NCBI RefSeq assembly: GCF_000397065.2
Contig: NZ_KE007306.1
Location: forward strand, 1,154,166-1,218,165
Reading direction: 5' to 3'
Length of the DNA: 64,000 nucleotides
DNA from: Marinobacter lipolyticus SM19
GTDB lineage: Bacteria; Pseudomonadota; Gammaproteobacteria; Pseudomonadales; Oleiphilaceae
A program made the position numbers and the translations under genes. Positions 35,766-44,340 of this stretch are shown in pieces. Below the pieces are notes generated by a model. It searched no databases, was not told the origin of the DNA, and saw only the letters and a list, made by a program, of their open reading frames with translations. The first letter of the stretch is position 1. The number at the start of each line of letters is the position of its first letter.

Positions 35766-36953
35766 TCATTGAATCTGTTCGGCAATCAGTGCCACCAACT
35801 GGCGAGCGATGGCTGCTTTGCTTTCCGGCCCGAGGACCTGCTGCCCCGAACGCCAGAACACCGTGACGGCATTATCATCGCTGTTGAATCCGATCCCGGG
35901 CGTCGATACATCGTTGGCCACAATCATGTTCAGCTTCTTGCGCTGCATCTTATCCCGGGCATAGTGTTCCACGTCGCGGGTTTCGGCAGCGAAGCCCACC
36001 GTGAACGGCGCATCGGGACGGGCCGCGATGGTGGCCAGGGTATCGGGATTGCGCACCAGCGCCAGTGACATGTCCTCGCTGGTTTTCTTGATTTTGTCAC
36101 CGGCACAGTTATCCGGCCGGTAATCGGCTACAGCAGCGGTGGCGATGAAAACATCGCAGCCCTCATCCACCGCTTGCCCCGCGGCACTCAGCATGTCATC
36201 GGCGGTAACCACCGCACGCACGTCCACACCGGTGGGTTCCGGGATCGACACCGGACCGCTGACCAGCACCACCTGAGCGCCGGCATCCCTGGCGGCGGCT
36301 GCGATGGCATACCCCATTTTCCCGGAACTGTGGTTACTGATGTAGCGAACCGGATCGATCGGCTCACGGGTCGGACCGGCGGTAATAACGACCCGCTTGC
36401 CCGACAGAGGCCCGCTGCAGACTGCGGTAATGCGCTCAAACAATTCCTGGGGTTCCAGCATACGGCCGGGCCCGGTATCCCCACAGGCCTGGGAGCCCTG
36501 ATCCGGCCCCCAGAGCGTGACTTGCGGATCCGATTCCAGCAATCCGATGTTGCGCCGGGTCCGGCTGTTATTCCACATGGCCTGGTTCATCGCAGGCGCT
36601 ACCACGATGGGGGCTTCGGTAGCACAGCAAAGCGTGGTTAACAGATCGTCCGCCATACCCTGAGCCAGGCGAGCAATAAAGTCGGCAGTCGCGGGGGCAA
36701 TGACCACCTGATCCGCCCATTTGGCCAGTTCAATGTGCCCCATGCCCTGTTCCGCTTCCGGGTCCAGAAGTGAAGTGCGTACCGGCTCGCCACTGAGGGC
36801 CTGAAAGGTCAAGGGTGTTACGAAAGCCTCGGCGCCCCGGGTCATCACCACGCGCACCGGGTGCCCGGCTTTCTTCAACAACCGCACCAGTTCCGCACTC
36901 TTGTAGGCTGCAATACCACCGGTGATCCCCAGCAGAATTCGTTTCGCGGCCAT
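35766..36953 (-). CDS. coaBC: Bifunctional phosphopantothenoylcysteine decarboxylase / phosphopantothenate-cysteine ligase
   Basis: A 395-residue bifunctional CoA-biosynthesis enzyme. The N-terminal flavoprotein half (CoaC) shows [18 protein letters not shown] and the catalytic PAMNQAMW motif. The C-terminal half (CoaB) shows [29 protein letters not shown] and [16 protein letters not shown]. It converts 4-phosphopantothenate plus cysteine to 4-phosphopantetheine. The start is set at 36953, five bases after GGAG. It is divergent from radC and heads the dut-algC-argB run. CoaD (52263) and PanP (62234), also in this window, act in the same pathway. Confidence 0.96.
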   Translation of the reverse strand: MAAKRILLGITGGIAAYKSAELVRLLKKAGHPVRVVMTRGAEAFVTPLTFQALSGEPVRTSLLDPEAEQGMGHIELAKWADQVVIAPATADFIARLAQGMADDLLTTLCCATEAPIVVAPAMNQAMWNNSRTRRNIGLLESDPQVTLWGPDQGSQACGDTGPGRMLEPQELFERITAVCSGPLSGKRVVITAGPTREPIDPVRYISNHSSGKMGYAIAAAARDAGAQVVLVSGPVSIPEPTGVDVRAVVTADDMLSAAGQAVDEGCDVFIATAAVADYRPDNCAGDKIKKTSEDMSLALVRNPDTLATIAARPDAPFTVGFAAETRDVEHYARDKMQRKKLNMIVANDVSTPGIGFNSDDNAVTVFWRSGQQVLGPESKAAIARQLVALIAEQIQ

Positions 36954-37118
36954 AATTGCTCCGTATCCGGCAAAAATAAAAGGTCTATAAGATAGCACGG
37001 CAGAAGCCTCCCGGCAGCCTGCATCCCATGCTAGACTTCCGTCTGCATTTCAGTGGCCTGCGCAGGAAGCGCCGCCACGGTTTTCAAACCATCGCCTGTA
37101 AACAGCAAGGACGCGATC

Positions 37119-37793
37119 ATGACTACCCACCCCTGGCCTGCGGACGAACGCCCGCGCGAACGGCTACTAGCCCATGGACCCGACAGCCTCTCCGATGCCG
37201 AATTACTGGCGATCTTTCTTCGCACCGGTACCGCCGGCATGCCGGTCATGGATCTGGCGCGACACCTCATCGATGCCTTTGGCGGTCTCCGGGGCCTGAT
37301 GACAGCCTCCCAGCGGCAATTCTGCGACGTCAGGGGATTGGGAACGGCCAAATACGCCCAGGTACAGGCGGCCATGGAAATGGCACAAAGGGTGATGGAT
37401 GAACCTCTCAGGCAGGGCGACCCCCTTCGCTCCCCGGCAGACACCCGCCGGTTCCTGTGCAGCCGTCTTGGCACCTACCCCCACGAAGTGTTCGCTGGCC
37501 TGTTTCTGGATAACCGGCACCGCGTGATCCAGTACCGGGAACTGTTTCGCGGCACCATTGACGGCGCTGCAGTATATCCGAGGGAGGTAGTCCGCCAAGC
37601 TTTGGAGTATAATGCCGCTGCGGTCATTTTTGCCCACAATCATCCATCGGGTGTTGCCGAGCCCAGTCAGGCAGATATTGCCCTGACCGGACGCCTCAAG
37701 GAGGCTCTTGGCCTGGTGGATATCAGGGTTCTTGACCATATGGTTATCGGCCACGGTGATGTAATATCCCTGGCTGAACGGGGACTGATGTAA
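37119..37793 (+). CDS. radC: RadC family JAB1/MPN-domain protein
   Basis: A 224-residue RadC. The N-terminal helix-hairpin-helix-like part ([16 protein letters not shown]) precedes a JAMM metalloprotease-like domain with [16 protein letters not shown], which contains the His-x-His and Asp ligands; the glutamate is in the preceding [10 protein letters not shown] strand region. The historic DNA-repair assignment of the family is doubtful, and its biochemical function is not settled. Start at 37119, with AAGGA seven bases upstream. Divergent from coaBC and 194 bases before rpmB, as in many gammaproteobacteria. Confidence 0.93.
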   Translation: MTTHPWPADERPRERLLAHGPDSLSDAELLAIFLRTGTAGMPVMDLARHLIDAFGGLRGLMTASQRQFCDVRGLGTAKYAQVQAAMEMAQRVMDEPLRQGDPLRSPADTRRFLCSRLGTYPHEVFAGLFLDNRHRVIQYRELFRGTIDGAAVYPREVVRQALEYNAAAVIFAHNHPSGVAEPSQADIALTGRLKEALGLVDIRVLDHMVIGHGDVISLAERGLM

Positions 37794-37841
37794 GCCAGCC
37801 TGGGCCAGATCCAAAAAACTGGCCAAATTCCCAACAATTTT

Positions 37842-37870
37842 TTGCGTTGGGGGGCCAGTTCTGGTATAAA
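37842..37870 (+). promoter_or_regulatory. Sigma-70 promoter for rpmB-rpmG
   Basis: A -35 box TTGCGT (37842-37847) and a -10 box TATAAA (37865-37870) are separated by exactly 17 bases, about 115 bases before the rpmB start. An inverted repeat (AACTGGCC at 37817-37824 with GGCCAGTT at 37853-37860) overlaps the spacer and may also end the radC transcript. Confidence 0.7.
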
Positions 37871-37987
37871 AGCGTCCCTTTCTGGCGGCGTCTGGCGAGC
37901 AGCGTGCATTTTGAGGCGCAAGTAGCAACCAGAGGCGCGATTAAACGAATTCGTATATTAAGACCATTGCTCAGGTCGGAGGCAAGT

Positions 37988-38224
37988 ATGTCCAGAGTTT
38001 GTCAGGTTACCGGTAAGCGTCCGGTCACCGGTAACAATGTATCCCACGCGATGAATCACACCCGTCGTCGCTTTCTGCCGAATCTGCAGAATCACCGCTT
38101 CTGGGTTGAATCAGAGAAGCGTTTCGTGAAGCTGCGCATTTCCACCAAGGGCATGCGCATCATCGACAAAAAAGGCATTGACGCTGTGCTGGCCGATCTT
38201 CGCGCCCGCGGCGAGAAAGTTTAA
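37988..38224 (+). CDS. rpmB: 50S ribosomal protein L28
   Basis: A 78-residue ribosomal protein, standard length, beginning [20 protein letters not shown] and ending [14 protein letters not shown]. It is part of the large subunit. GGAGG lies six bases upstream of the ATG at 37988; the in-frame extension to 37847 runs back through the promoter and is not coding. Eleven bases separate it from rpmG, with which it forms the usual two-gene operon. Confidence 0.97.
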   Translation: MSRVCQVTGKRPVTGNNVSHAMNHTRRRFLPNLQNHRFWVESEKRFVKLRISTKGMRIIDKKGIDAVLADLRARGEKV

Positions 38225-38235
38225 GGAGCCGCATC

Positions 38236-38391
38236 ATGCGCGAGAAAATCAAGCTGGTTTCATCAGCAGGTACTGGTCATTTCTATACGACCAACAAGAA
38301 CAAGCGTAACACTCCGGAAAAGATCGAGATCAAGAAGTATGATCCGGTTGTCCGCAAGCACGTTGCGTACAAGGAAGCCAAGATCAAGTAA
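38236..38391 (+). CDS. rpmG: 50S ribosomal protein L33
   Basis: A 51-residue reading frame beginning [19 protein letters not shown] and ending VAYKEAKIK, which is full-length L33. It is the cysteine-free, zinc-independent form, since no CxxC pair is present. AAGGAG lies nine bases upstream. It is cotranscribed with rpmB and followed by a strong terminator. Confidence 0.97.
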   Translation: MREKIKLVSSAGTGHFYTTNKNKRNTPEKIEIKKYDPVVRKHVAYKEAKIK

Positions 38392-38410
38392 TCGCGATCT
38401 GGCAACCTGA

Positions 38411-38438
38411 AAAACCCGGCCATGTGCCGGGTTTTTTT
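38411..38438 (+). terminator. Rho-independent terminator of rpmB-rpmG
   Basis: A perfect 10-base stem (AAAACCCGGC and GCCGGGTTTT) with loop CATGT is followed by further T up to 38438, 19 bases after the rpmG stop. The A-run on the other side makes it usable on the opposite strand by the convergent endonuclease-like gene. Confidence 0.92.
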
Positions 38439-38455
38439 ATTGCCCGAAAATCACC

Positions 38456-39316
38456 TCAGAAGGACTCAAGATAGCCCTTCGGCAGCGCGACATCCATGGC
38501 AATGGGCAAGTGATCCGACATTGGGTAGCTGACCACCTCAGAGCGGCGGATTTCCAGGCTGGGACTCACCAGGATATGATCCAGAGCTTTCTCTGGCCTC
38601 CAGCTCGGAAAGCTGTGGGCAGTATCCGGTAGTGGAATCAGATCGGTTTCCCTCAGTGGTGTCTGCGTCAGCAATTCCTCCGCATGATTATTCATATCCC
38701 CCATCAACACCACATGCTGGTAATCACCGATCAACTCCCGAATGTATCCCAACTGTCGCTGCTGTGCCGCCCGACTCAGTGACAGGTGCATCATCACCAG
38801 CACCAGCGGATCATCCTCCGAACCGTAACGGGCAATAATCGCACCGCGCCCCGGAATCAGCCCCGGCAACCGGTGCTCGGTGACATCCAGCGGCCGATAC
38901 CGGCTCAACAAACCGTTACTGTGCTGGGCGATCTGCCCGAGGTTCCGATTCAGCTGCTGGTACCAGTACGGAATACCAGCCGCTTCTGCCAGATACTGAA
39001 CCTGATTGATGTAGCCACTCCTCAGACTGCCACCATCACATTCCTGCAACGCTACCACGTCGTAATTCCGCAACAGGGTAGCAATGCGATCCAGGTTCCC
39101 GATGCGATTGCGATGCGGCAGGAAATGCTGCCAGCTTCGAGTCAGGTAATGACGGTAGGAGGAGGTATTGATACCGACCTGTATATTGAAAGTCAGCAGC
39201 CGGATGTGCCGGTGAGGTTCAAACTCGGGCACATGCTCACTTCCGGAACAACGCCCCCTGGGCTCTCCGGTCGGTCGGAGAAACCCATCCAGCTGCTTGC
39301 GAATGTGTCTGTACAT
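38456..39316 (-). CDS. Endonuclease/exonuclease/phosphatase family protein
   Basis: A 286-residue protein of the DNase I/ExoIII/synaptojanin superfamily. It has the first metal-site region RLLTFNIQVGI, the catalytic glutamate in VVALQECDGGS, the MMHLSLSR strand, the MGDMNNHAE motif and the C-terminal SYPMSDHLPI histidine. It lacks a signal peptide. Members cut nucleic acids or remove phosphates from phosphoinositides or other phosphodiesters; the substrate is not predictable here. It lies 47 bases downstream of dsbA on the same strand and could be cotranscribed with it. Confidence 0.88.
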   Translation of the reverse strand: MYRHIRKQLDGFLRPTGEPRGRCSGSEHVPEFEPHRHIRLLTFNIQVGINTSSYRHYLTRSWQHFLPHRNRIGNLDRIATLLRNYDVVALQECDGGSLRSGYINQVQYLAEAAGIPYWYQQLNRNLGQIAQHSNGLLSRYRPLDVTEHRLPGLIPGRGAIIARYGSEDDPLVLVMMHLSLSRAAQQRQLGYIRELIGDYQHVVLMGDMNNHAEELLTQTPLRETDLIPLPDTAHSFPSWRPEKALDHILVSPSLEIRRSEVVSYPMSDHLPIAMDVALPKGYLESF

Positions 39317-39363
39317 GTTACCGGCTCACCCGACTGTGGCACACACCCCGAGACAAAGCCTGC

Positions 39364-39999
39364 TTACTCTGCGGAGCCGCGCTCTTTCTCGACCAGATAG
39401 TCAACGACCTCCAGTACAGCCTCATGGCCACCCGCCATAGAGGCACTGACCGTGTACTTACCATTAACAAGCATAGTCGGTGTACCGGTGATACGCGCGC
39501 CGCGGATTTTAGCCTGGGCTTTCTGCATTCGCATGTTGACCCCAAAGCTGTTGTAGTTCTCAAGGAACTGCTCGCCGTCCACACCATAACCACTGACAAA
39601 TTCCGCCAGCGCCTCTCCGGAATTCAGCGGCCGCCGCTCTCCGGCCAGGGCATCGAACAGGGCATCGTGAACCTTGTCCCGCTCACCCATCGCCTCCAGC
39701 GCGAAGAACGCCCTGGCGTGCGGCTCCCAGGATTTGCCCAGAGCAGCGGGAATCTGAACATAGTCAACGTCATCCGGGCGATCCTCAGCCCAGGCTTCTA
39801 CCAACGGCTTGAACGCGTAACAATGGGGGCAGCCATACCAGAACACCTCTGCCACTTCGATAGTCTCGCTGCTGTCGGTACGGACCGGAGAACTCAGCTC
39901 CCGATAGTGAGTGCCCTCCTGCCATTCGGCTGCATTGACCTGGCCAGTTATGGCGAAGGCCGCCAGAAAGGTGACTGCAGTACTCAGACTTCTAAACAT
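39364..39999 (-). CDS. dsbA: Thiol:disulfide interchange protein DsbA
   Basis: A 211-residue periplasmic oxidase. The signal peptide (FRSLSTAVTFLAAFAITG, cleavage near VNA) is followed by a thioredoxin fold with the redox motif FWYGCPHCYAF (Cys57 and Cys60) and the cis-proline in GTPTMLVNG. It introduces disulfides into exported proteins and is reoxidised by DsbB, which is not in this window. The two DsbA-type active-site residues Pro-His are intact. Confidence 0.95.
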   Translation of the reverse strand: MFRSLSTAVTFLAAFAITGQVNAAEWQEGTHYRELSSPVRTDSSETIEVAEVFWYGCPHCYAFKPLVEAWAEDRPDDVDYVQIPAALGKSWEPHARAFFALEAMGERDKVHDALFDALAGERRPLNSGEALAEFVSGYGVDGEQFLENYNSFGVNMRMQKAQAKIRGARITGTPTMLVNGKYTVSASMAGGHEAVLEVVDYLVEKERGSAE

Positions 40000-40151
40000 C
40001 GACTGTCTCCGGTTTTGTTAATTCATTCTGGAACTGATTATGACCCAGCGTACGCAAAAAGTTCCACCGCCGCCGAATTAAAGACAGGAAAGGCAATAAC
40101 GACAAACCAACCCATGCTTCTCAGACGGCAATTACCAAAGATGGTAGCCGT

Positions 40152-40228
40152 TTAGGGGTGGGTAGGAATTTCCAAAACATTCAAAGAAGCCACGCTTCTC
40201 CGTTTTGGAAATTCCTACCCACCCCTAA
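40152..40228. repeat. Long palindrome (27-base perfect arms)
   Basis: Arms at 40152-40178 and 40202-40228 are perfect complements. The outer part is G/C-skewed (TTAGGGGTGGGTAGG on one side) and the apex-proximal part is TTTCCAAAAC. The 23-base loop contains a second hairpin, AGAAGC-CAC-GCTTCT. The right arm includes the stop codon of the desaturase-family gene. The same apex-proximal ten bases recur in the element at 61558. No T-run follows on either side. It may end or stabilise the desaturase transcript. Confidence 0.8.
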
Positions 40229-41241
40229 TCGGCGACCCGACGAACTCCCAACCGCCCAATCCAACGACGGAAGATCACCACGAAGGGCATGAACACCAGA
40301 CTGCCCAGGCTCTGGTACTTGCGGTTCTCGGCTTCGCCGATCCCGAAGGTGATATTTTCCGGTTCCGGCGTGGTGACGTAAAGGGTGCCGAACATTCGGT
40401 CCCAGATCGACAGGTTGGTTCCGAAGTTCTTGTTAAAATGCCGTGGATTGTCACTGTGGTGGATCTGGTGCTGCGCCGGGCTGTTGATCCAGCGCTCAAC
40501 GCGCGGCCCAAAGGACAACCAGACATGGGTATGGCGCAGGTTGGCGGCCAGGGCATTGAAGATGAACACCAGGTAGGTGACTCCGAACAGGGTATACCTG
40601 CTGACTTCGCCGCCACACAAGTAGTAAAAGGTACCGGCGTAGAGACCCATCAGGGTCAGGTACGCCAACCGCCCCCCGATCTTCTCCACGAAGTGGATGC
40701 GGCTTGCCGTCGCCGGTACCAGTACCGGGGCGGAATGGTGCACCTTGTGAAACTCCCACAACCACCTGGAGTGGAACGCCCGGTGCACCCAATAGTGGGC
40801 AAAGCCCCCCACCAGAAACACACCCAGACCGTAAATTACCATCAGCCCCATATCCTCTCCCAAGCGGGGCCGCTCACCCCAGAGATTGGTCATGAATGCC
40901 ATCCAGTCGCCCGAACTGAAAATGTAGGGATCGACAATGCCCACGACAGGCACCACGAATAACACCTTAAGCACCGCTCGCAGGAAGTAATACTGGTAGT
41001 CCAACAACGCGGAACGGTGGAAGTGGACCCGACTGCCACCGAGGAACTGCCAGTAACTGGACGCCTGGGTGACACCTGTCCGGAGTCGGTGACGGTACAC
41101 CCCCCAGGCCACAAGGTAGGAAATAATCAGGAAGGCCAAACCAAAGCGACCATTGAGATCAAAGATGCCGAAGAACTTATCGGTCACAGGCTCGATGACC
41201 GTAGCATCAAGGAAGTTCAACAGTCCAAACAACAGGTCCAT
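40225..41241 (-). CDS. Sterol desaturase / fatty acid hydroxylase family membrane protein
   Basis: A 338-residue multi-pass membrane protein with the superfamily's di-iron histidine clusters: HYWVHRAFHSRW, HKVHHSAPV and the C-terminal HQIHHSDNPRHFN. About six hydrophobic segments are visible (for example FGLAFLIISYLVAWGVY and VLFVVPVVGIVDPYIF). It should oxidise a membrane lipid or sterol-like compound; the substrate is unknown. Transcribed downstream of the cytochrome c4 gene but separated from it by a terminator hairpin, so probably independent. Its stop codon lies within the long palindrome. Confidence 0.88.
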   Translation of the reverse strand: MDLLFGLLNFLDATVIEPVTDKFFGIFDLNGRFGLAFLIISYLVAWGVYRHRLRTGVTQASSYWQFLGGSRVHFHRSALLDYQYYFLRAVLKVLFVVPVVGIVDPYIFSSGDWMAFMTNLWGERPRLGEDMGLMVIYGLGVFLVGGFAHYWVHRAFHSRWLWEFHKVHHSAPVLVPATASRIHFVEKIGGRLAYLTLMGLYAGTFYYLCGGEVSRYTLFGVTYLVFIFNALAANLRHTHVWLSFGPRVERWINSPAQHQIHHSDNPRHFNKNFGTNLSIWDRMFGTLYVTTPEPENITFGIGEAENRKYQSLGSLVFMPFVVIFRRWIGRLGVRRVAD

Positions 41242-41273
41242 TCGCTAGGCCCAGGGAGAGAATTGACGGAAAT

Positions 41274-41311
41274 AAAAAAACCGGCTTCCAGGACATGGAA
41301 ACCGGTTTTTT
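41274..41311 (-). terminator. Terminator between cytochrome c4 and the desaturase-family gene
   Basis: A stem with A/T-rich base (seven A, CCGG, one mismatch, TTCC; loop of seven; then GGAA, CCGG and six T) lies 16 bases past the cytochrome c4 stop on the minus strand. It has a T-run on the transcript, so it fits a rho-independent terminator. Confidence 0.85.
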
Positions 41312-41326
41312 GTGTCCGAAGACGGA

Positions 41327-41935
41327 TCAGTTCAGGCCGGAAACATAATTGGCCACCGCCTCGATTTCCGAGTCGGTCAGTTTGGTAGCAACATCCATCA
41401 TGATGGACGCGTTTGTCGTACCGCTGCGCTCACCATCCCGGTAGGCTTTCAGCTGCTTCTCAATGTAGGCAGCTTGCTGGCCACCGAGACGCGGGAAGCC
41501 TGCTGGCTCGTTGCCCTTACCTTGAGGGTTGTGGCAACCGGAACAGGCCGGCACGCCTGAGGCCAGGTTACCACCACGATACAACGCCTGCCCCTGCTCG
41601 ATGAGCTCCGGATCTGCCTGATTAACCACCATAGCCTGGTCGTTGAAGTAGGCGGCCAGATCCTTCAGATCCTGGTCGGATTTATCGTTCAGCAACCCGG
41701 TCATTTCTGCAATCTGGCGATCACCGCTCTTAATGGCCGACAACTGCTGGTACAGGTATTTCTCACCCAGGCCGGACAGCTTGGGGTAAGCAGCCATTAC
41801 CGGCTTGGCACCGCCTTGACCGTGGCAACCGGCACATACGGCTGCGTTTTCCTTGCCTGCTTCAGGATCTCCAGCCCCGTGTGCCATCGCTGTGAGGCCA
41901 ACACCGAGAACAACTCCTGCGATCAGTTTTTTCAT
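41327..41935 (-). CDS. Cytochrome c4 (diheme)
   Basis: A 202-residue exported protein with signal peptide (KKLIAGVVLGVGLTAMAHG) and two CxxCH heme-attachment motifs, CAGCH at 34-38 and CSGCH at 131-135. Methionine ligands are likely in the two half-domains. Cytochrome c4 is a periplasmic or membrane-associated electron carrier that feeds terminal oxidases such as cbb3. The start at 41935 has GGAG five bases upstream. It is divergent from engB, an arrangement common in gammaproteobacteria. Confidence 0.93.
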   Translation of the reverse strand: MKKLIAGVVLGVGLTAMAHGAGDPEAGKENAAVCAGCHGQGGAKPVMAAYPKLSGLGEKYLYQQLSAIKSGDRQIAEMTGLLNDKSDQDLKDLAAYFNDQAMVVNQADPELIEQGQALYRGGNLASGVPACSGCHNPQGKGNEPAGFPRLGGQQAAYIEKQLKAYRDGERSGTTNASIMMDVATKLTDSEIEAVANYVSGLN

Positions 41936-42110
41936 GCTCGCTCCGCTTCTCTCATCCAAAGTATTCTTCGTTATGCAGCCGGCAGGCACTGGCCCAGACA
42001 GGCACAAAACCGGGGCTGTTCAGCAGCATCGCTCAGCGTGCTGCCCGGAATTGGTGTAGCATTATACATTAATCCCCGATAACTGAAATCCAATAGGAAG
42101 CCCAACCACC

Positions 42111-42764
42111 GTGTCATCTGATCTGACTCAAAAATCGATCTCATTCAACAGCGCCCGATTCCTGATCAGTGCATCGCGGCTGGAAGAGTGCCCACCGGAT
42201 TCCGGTGCGGAAGTCGCGTTTGCGGGACGCTCCAACGCCGGCAAATCCAGCGCGATCAATTCCATTACCGCCCACGGCAAACTGGCGCGCACCAGTAAGA
42301 CGCCCGGTCGCACCCGCCTGATCAACTTTTTCACACTGAATCGCGAAAACTGCCGCCTGGTGGACCTGCCGGGCTACGGCTATGCCAAAGTCTCCCGGGA
42401 TATGAAGGATGACTGGCAAAAACATCTGGGGCACTACCTCAACGACCGCCGCTGCCTGCGGGGCCTGGTGCTGGTCATGGACATCCGTCACCCGCTGACC
42501 GATTTCGACCAGATGATGGTGGAATGGTGTGAACATAACAACCTGCCGCTGATGATTCTGGCCACCAAGGCCGACAAACTGAAATTCGGGCAGGCCAAGA
42601 CGGCCATGCTGGGCATCGCTGGCAAGCTGAAAGAGTTCCAGTGCGTTGAGCACCTGATCATGTTCTCGGCAACGTCAAAGCGAGGGGTCGATGAATGTCG
42701 TGACGCGCTGACCGCATGGCTGGAAGCTGGCAGCGACGATGCCACAGACGAAATGATGGGCTAA
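42111..42764 (+). CDS. engB: Ribosome biogenesis GTP-binding protein EngB/YsxC/YihA
   Basis: A 217-residue essential-type GTPase. The G1 loop is GRSNAGKSS (39-47), the G2 threonine is in [15 protein letters not shown]3 is [11 protein letters not shown], and G4 is ATKADKL. It takes part in maturation of the large ribosomal subunit. It ends two bases before the convergent gntR. It is divergent from the cytochrome c4 gene across 175 bases that should contain both promoters. Confidence 0.95.
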   Translation: MSSDLTQKSISFNSARFLISASRLEECPPDSGAEVAFAGRSNAGKSSAINSITAHGKLARTSKTPGRTRLINFFTLNRENCRLVDLPGYGYAKVSRDMKDDWQKHLGHYLNDRRCLRGLVLVMDIRHPLTDFDQMMVEWCEHNNLPLMILATKADKLKFGQAKTAMLGIAGKLKEFQCVEHLIMFSATSKRGVDECRDALTAWLEAGSDDATDEMMG

Positions 42765-42765
42765 T

Positions 42766-43764
42766 TCAGAGAGTTCCGCCCCGCTCAATCCGGTATCCCA
42801 GGTCAATTCGCTGATCGCTGATAGCAGCGCCACCCAGGCGCGCAATCAGCTCTTCAGCGGCTCGTTGCCCTACCTGCTCCCGTGGCGTGATTACACTTGC
42901 CAGTGGCGGAACCATAACACGACCCACATCGTGGCCATGAAAGCCGGCGATGGCAATTCGCTGGGGCACGGGAATGCCCCGACGCTGACACTCGAAAAAC
43001 GCCCCGATGGCAACGTCGTCATTCGTGCAGAAGATGCCATCGGTGTCCGGATTCTCCTCCAGAATCTGCGCCATCAGGGTGGCGCCCACACTGAAGGACG
43101 AACGTTGCTCACTGCGGAGCGTTATCGGAGTCAGACCCTCCTCCTCCATGGCCCGACAGTAGCCTTCCTGGCGCTGTAACGTGCGGGCATCCAGCCGAAC
43201 CGCGAGATAGACCACCCGCCGGCGTCCGAGACGGATCATTTCACGCACCATATCGTAGGCCGCACTGACATTGTCGAATCCCACGGCCTGCTCAAACGGT
43301 GCCGTGTGCGTGTCCATGATTTCCACCGTCGGCACTCCGGCGGTTTGCAGCATCCTTAGTGTACGCTCGGTATGCTGACTCTCGGACAGGATGACGCCAT
43401 CCACGTTATAGGACAGCAGCGAGGACAGACTGCGTTCCTCAATTTCGGGACTGTATCCGTAGTGCGCCAGCATCAGGTGATATCCAGCCGGCTCGGTGAC
43501 CGACTCCAACCCCTTGATGACATCCGCAAAAACCTGGTTGGTCAGTGACGGCAACAAGACACCGATTGCATGGCTGGTGGACTTGGAAAGCAGATCCGGA
43601 GCGCGGTTGGGGATATAACCCAGCGCTTCGGCCTCGGCAAAGATTCGCTCCCGCATGGGCTCAGAAACGTTATCCGCGCCCCGCAGACACCGGCTGACGG
43701 TCATCTTGGTCGCTCCGACCCGATCGGCAATATCCTGCAATGTGGGACGCCTGTTCTTTACCAT
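42766..43764 (-). CDS. gntR: LacI-family gluconate operon repressor GntR
   Basis: A 332-residue LacI/GalR-type repressor. The N-terminal helix-turn-helix with hinge reads PTLQDIADRVGATKMTVSRCL and ends before SHAIGVLLPSL, where the periplasmic-binding-like effector domain begins. The association with gluconokinase and a TRAP transporter, and the perfect palindrome ATGTTACCGGTAACAT upstream of that operon, identify it as GntR responding to gluconate (the operator form is established for E. coli GntR). It follows gntK by 56 bases on the same strand, so it may be the last gene of the operon it controls. Confidence 0.9.
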   Translation of the reverse strand: MVKNRRPTLQDIADRVGATKMTVSRCLRGADNVSEPMRERIFAEAEALGYIPNRAPDLLSKSTSHAIGVLLPSLTNQVFADVIKGLESVTEPAGYHLMLAHYGYSPEIEERSLSSLLSYNVDGVILSESQHTERTLRMLQTAGVPTVEIMDTHTAPFEQAVGFDNVSAAYDMVREMIRLGRRRVVYLAVRLDARTLQRQEGYCRAMEEEGLTPITLRSEQRSSFSVGATLMAQILEENPDTDGIFCTNDDVAIGAFFECQRRGIPVPQRIAIAGFHGHDVGRVMVPPLASVITPREQVGQRAAEELIARLGGAAISDQRIDLGYRIERGGTL

Positions 43765-43820
43765 CTACGACTCCAGTCATGGTTAAAGCTGTCTATCATA
43801 CCCGCGAGCAAGCCACGAAA

Positions 43821-44339
43821 TCAGTTCCGGCCACCCCCTCCCCTCAGGCCAAGCCCGGTAACGCACTGCGTGATGATCTGCCCCGGCGTTCCCGACACAT
43901 CCACGACAATCGCGTTTTCGTCAGAGGCCGGCTCTTCCAGCAATTGAAACTGGCTCTCCAGCATGGCGCGACCATTAAAGTAGTGGTCCGTTCGTCTGGA
44001 ATGCCGGGCCCAGATGGTTTCAAAATCCCCCTTGAGGTAGACGAAACGTGCCTCTGGATTGCAGTCCAGCAGGCGCGCCCGGTAGCAACGCTTCAGCGCC
44101 GAGCAGGCCAGCACCAGGCCACCCTCCTCCCGCCGGATCAGCTCCGCGAGATCATCCAGCCAGCCCCGCCGGTCCTCGTCGGTCAGCGGAATTCCCGCCG
44201 CCATCTTTTCTACATTGGCAGGACTGTGATAATCGTCCGCATCGTAAAACCGCACCCCCAACTCGCTGGCAAGCATGGTGCCGGTGAGGCTCTTACCGCA
44301 CCCGGACACCCCCATTACGATCACTTTGAACGCCGTCAT
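43821..44339 (-). CDS. gntK: Gluconokinase
   Basis: A 172-residue thermoresistant-type gluconokinase. The P-loop is GVSGCGKS (10-17), and the family motifs FYDADDYHSPANVEKM and PLTDEDRRGWLDDL are present, together with ACSALKRCYRARL. It phosphorylates gluconate to 6-phosphogluconate, feeding the Entner-Doudoroff or pentose phosphate route. It starts one base after the dctM-type permease gene ends, so it is cotranscribed with the TRAP transporter. Confidence 0.95.
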   Translation of the reverse strand: MTAFKVIVMGVSGCGKSLTGTMLASELGVRFYDADDYHSPANVEKMAAGIPLTDEDRRGWLDDLAELIRREEGGLVLACSALKRCYRARLLDCNPEARFVYLKGDFETIWARHSRRTDHYFNGRAMLESQFQLLEEPASDENAIVVDVSGTPGQIITQCVTGLGLRGGGGRN

Positions 44340-44340
44340 A

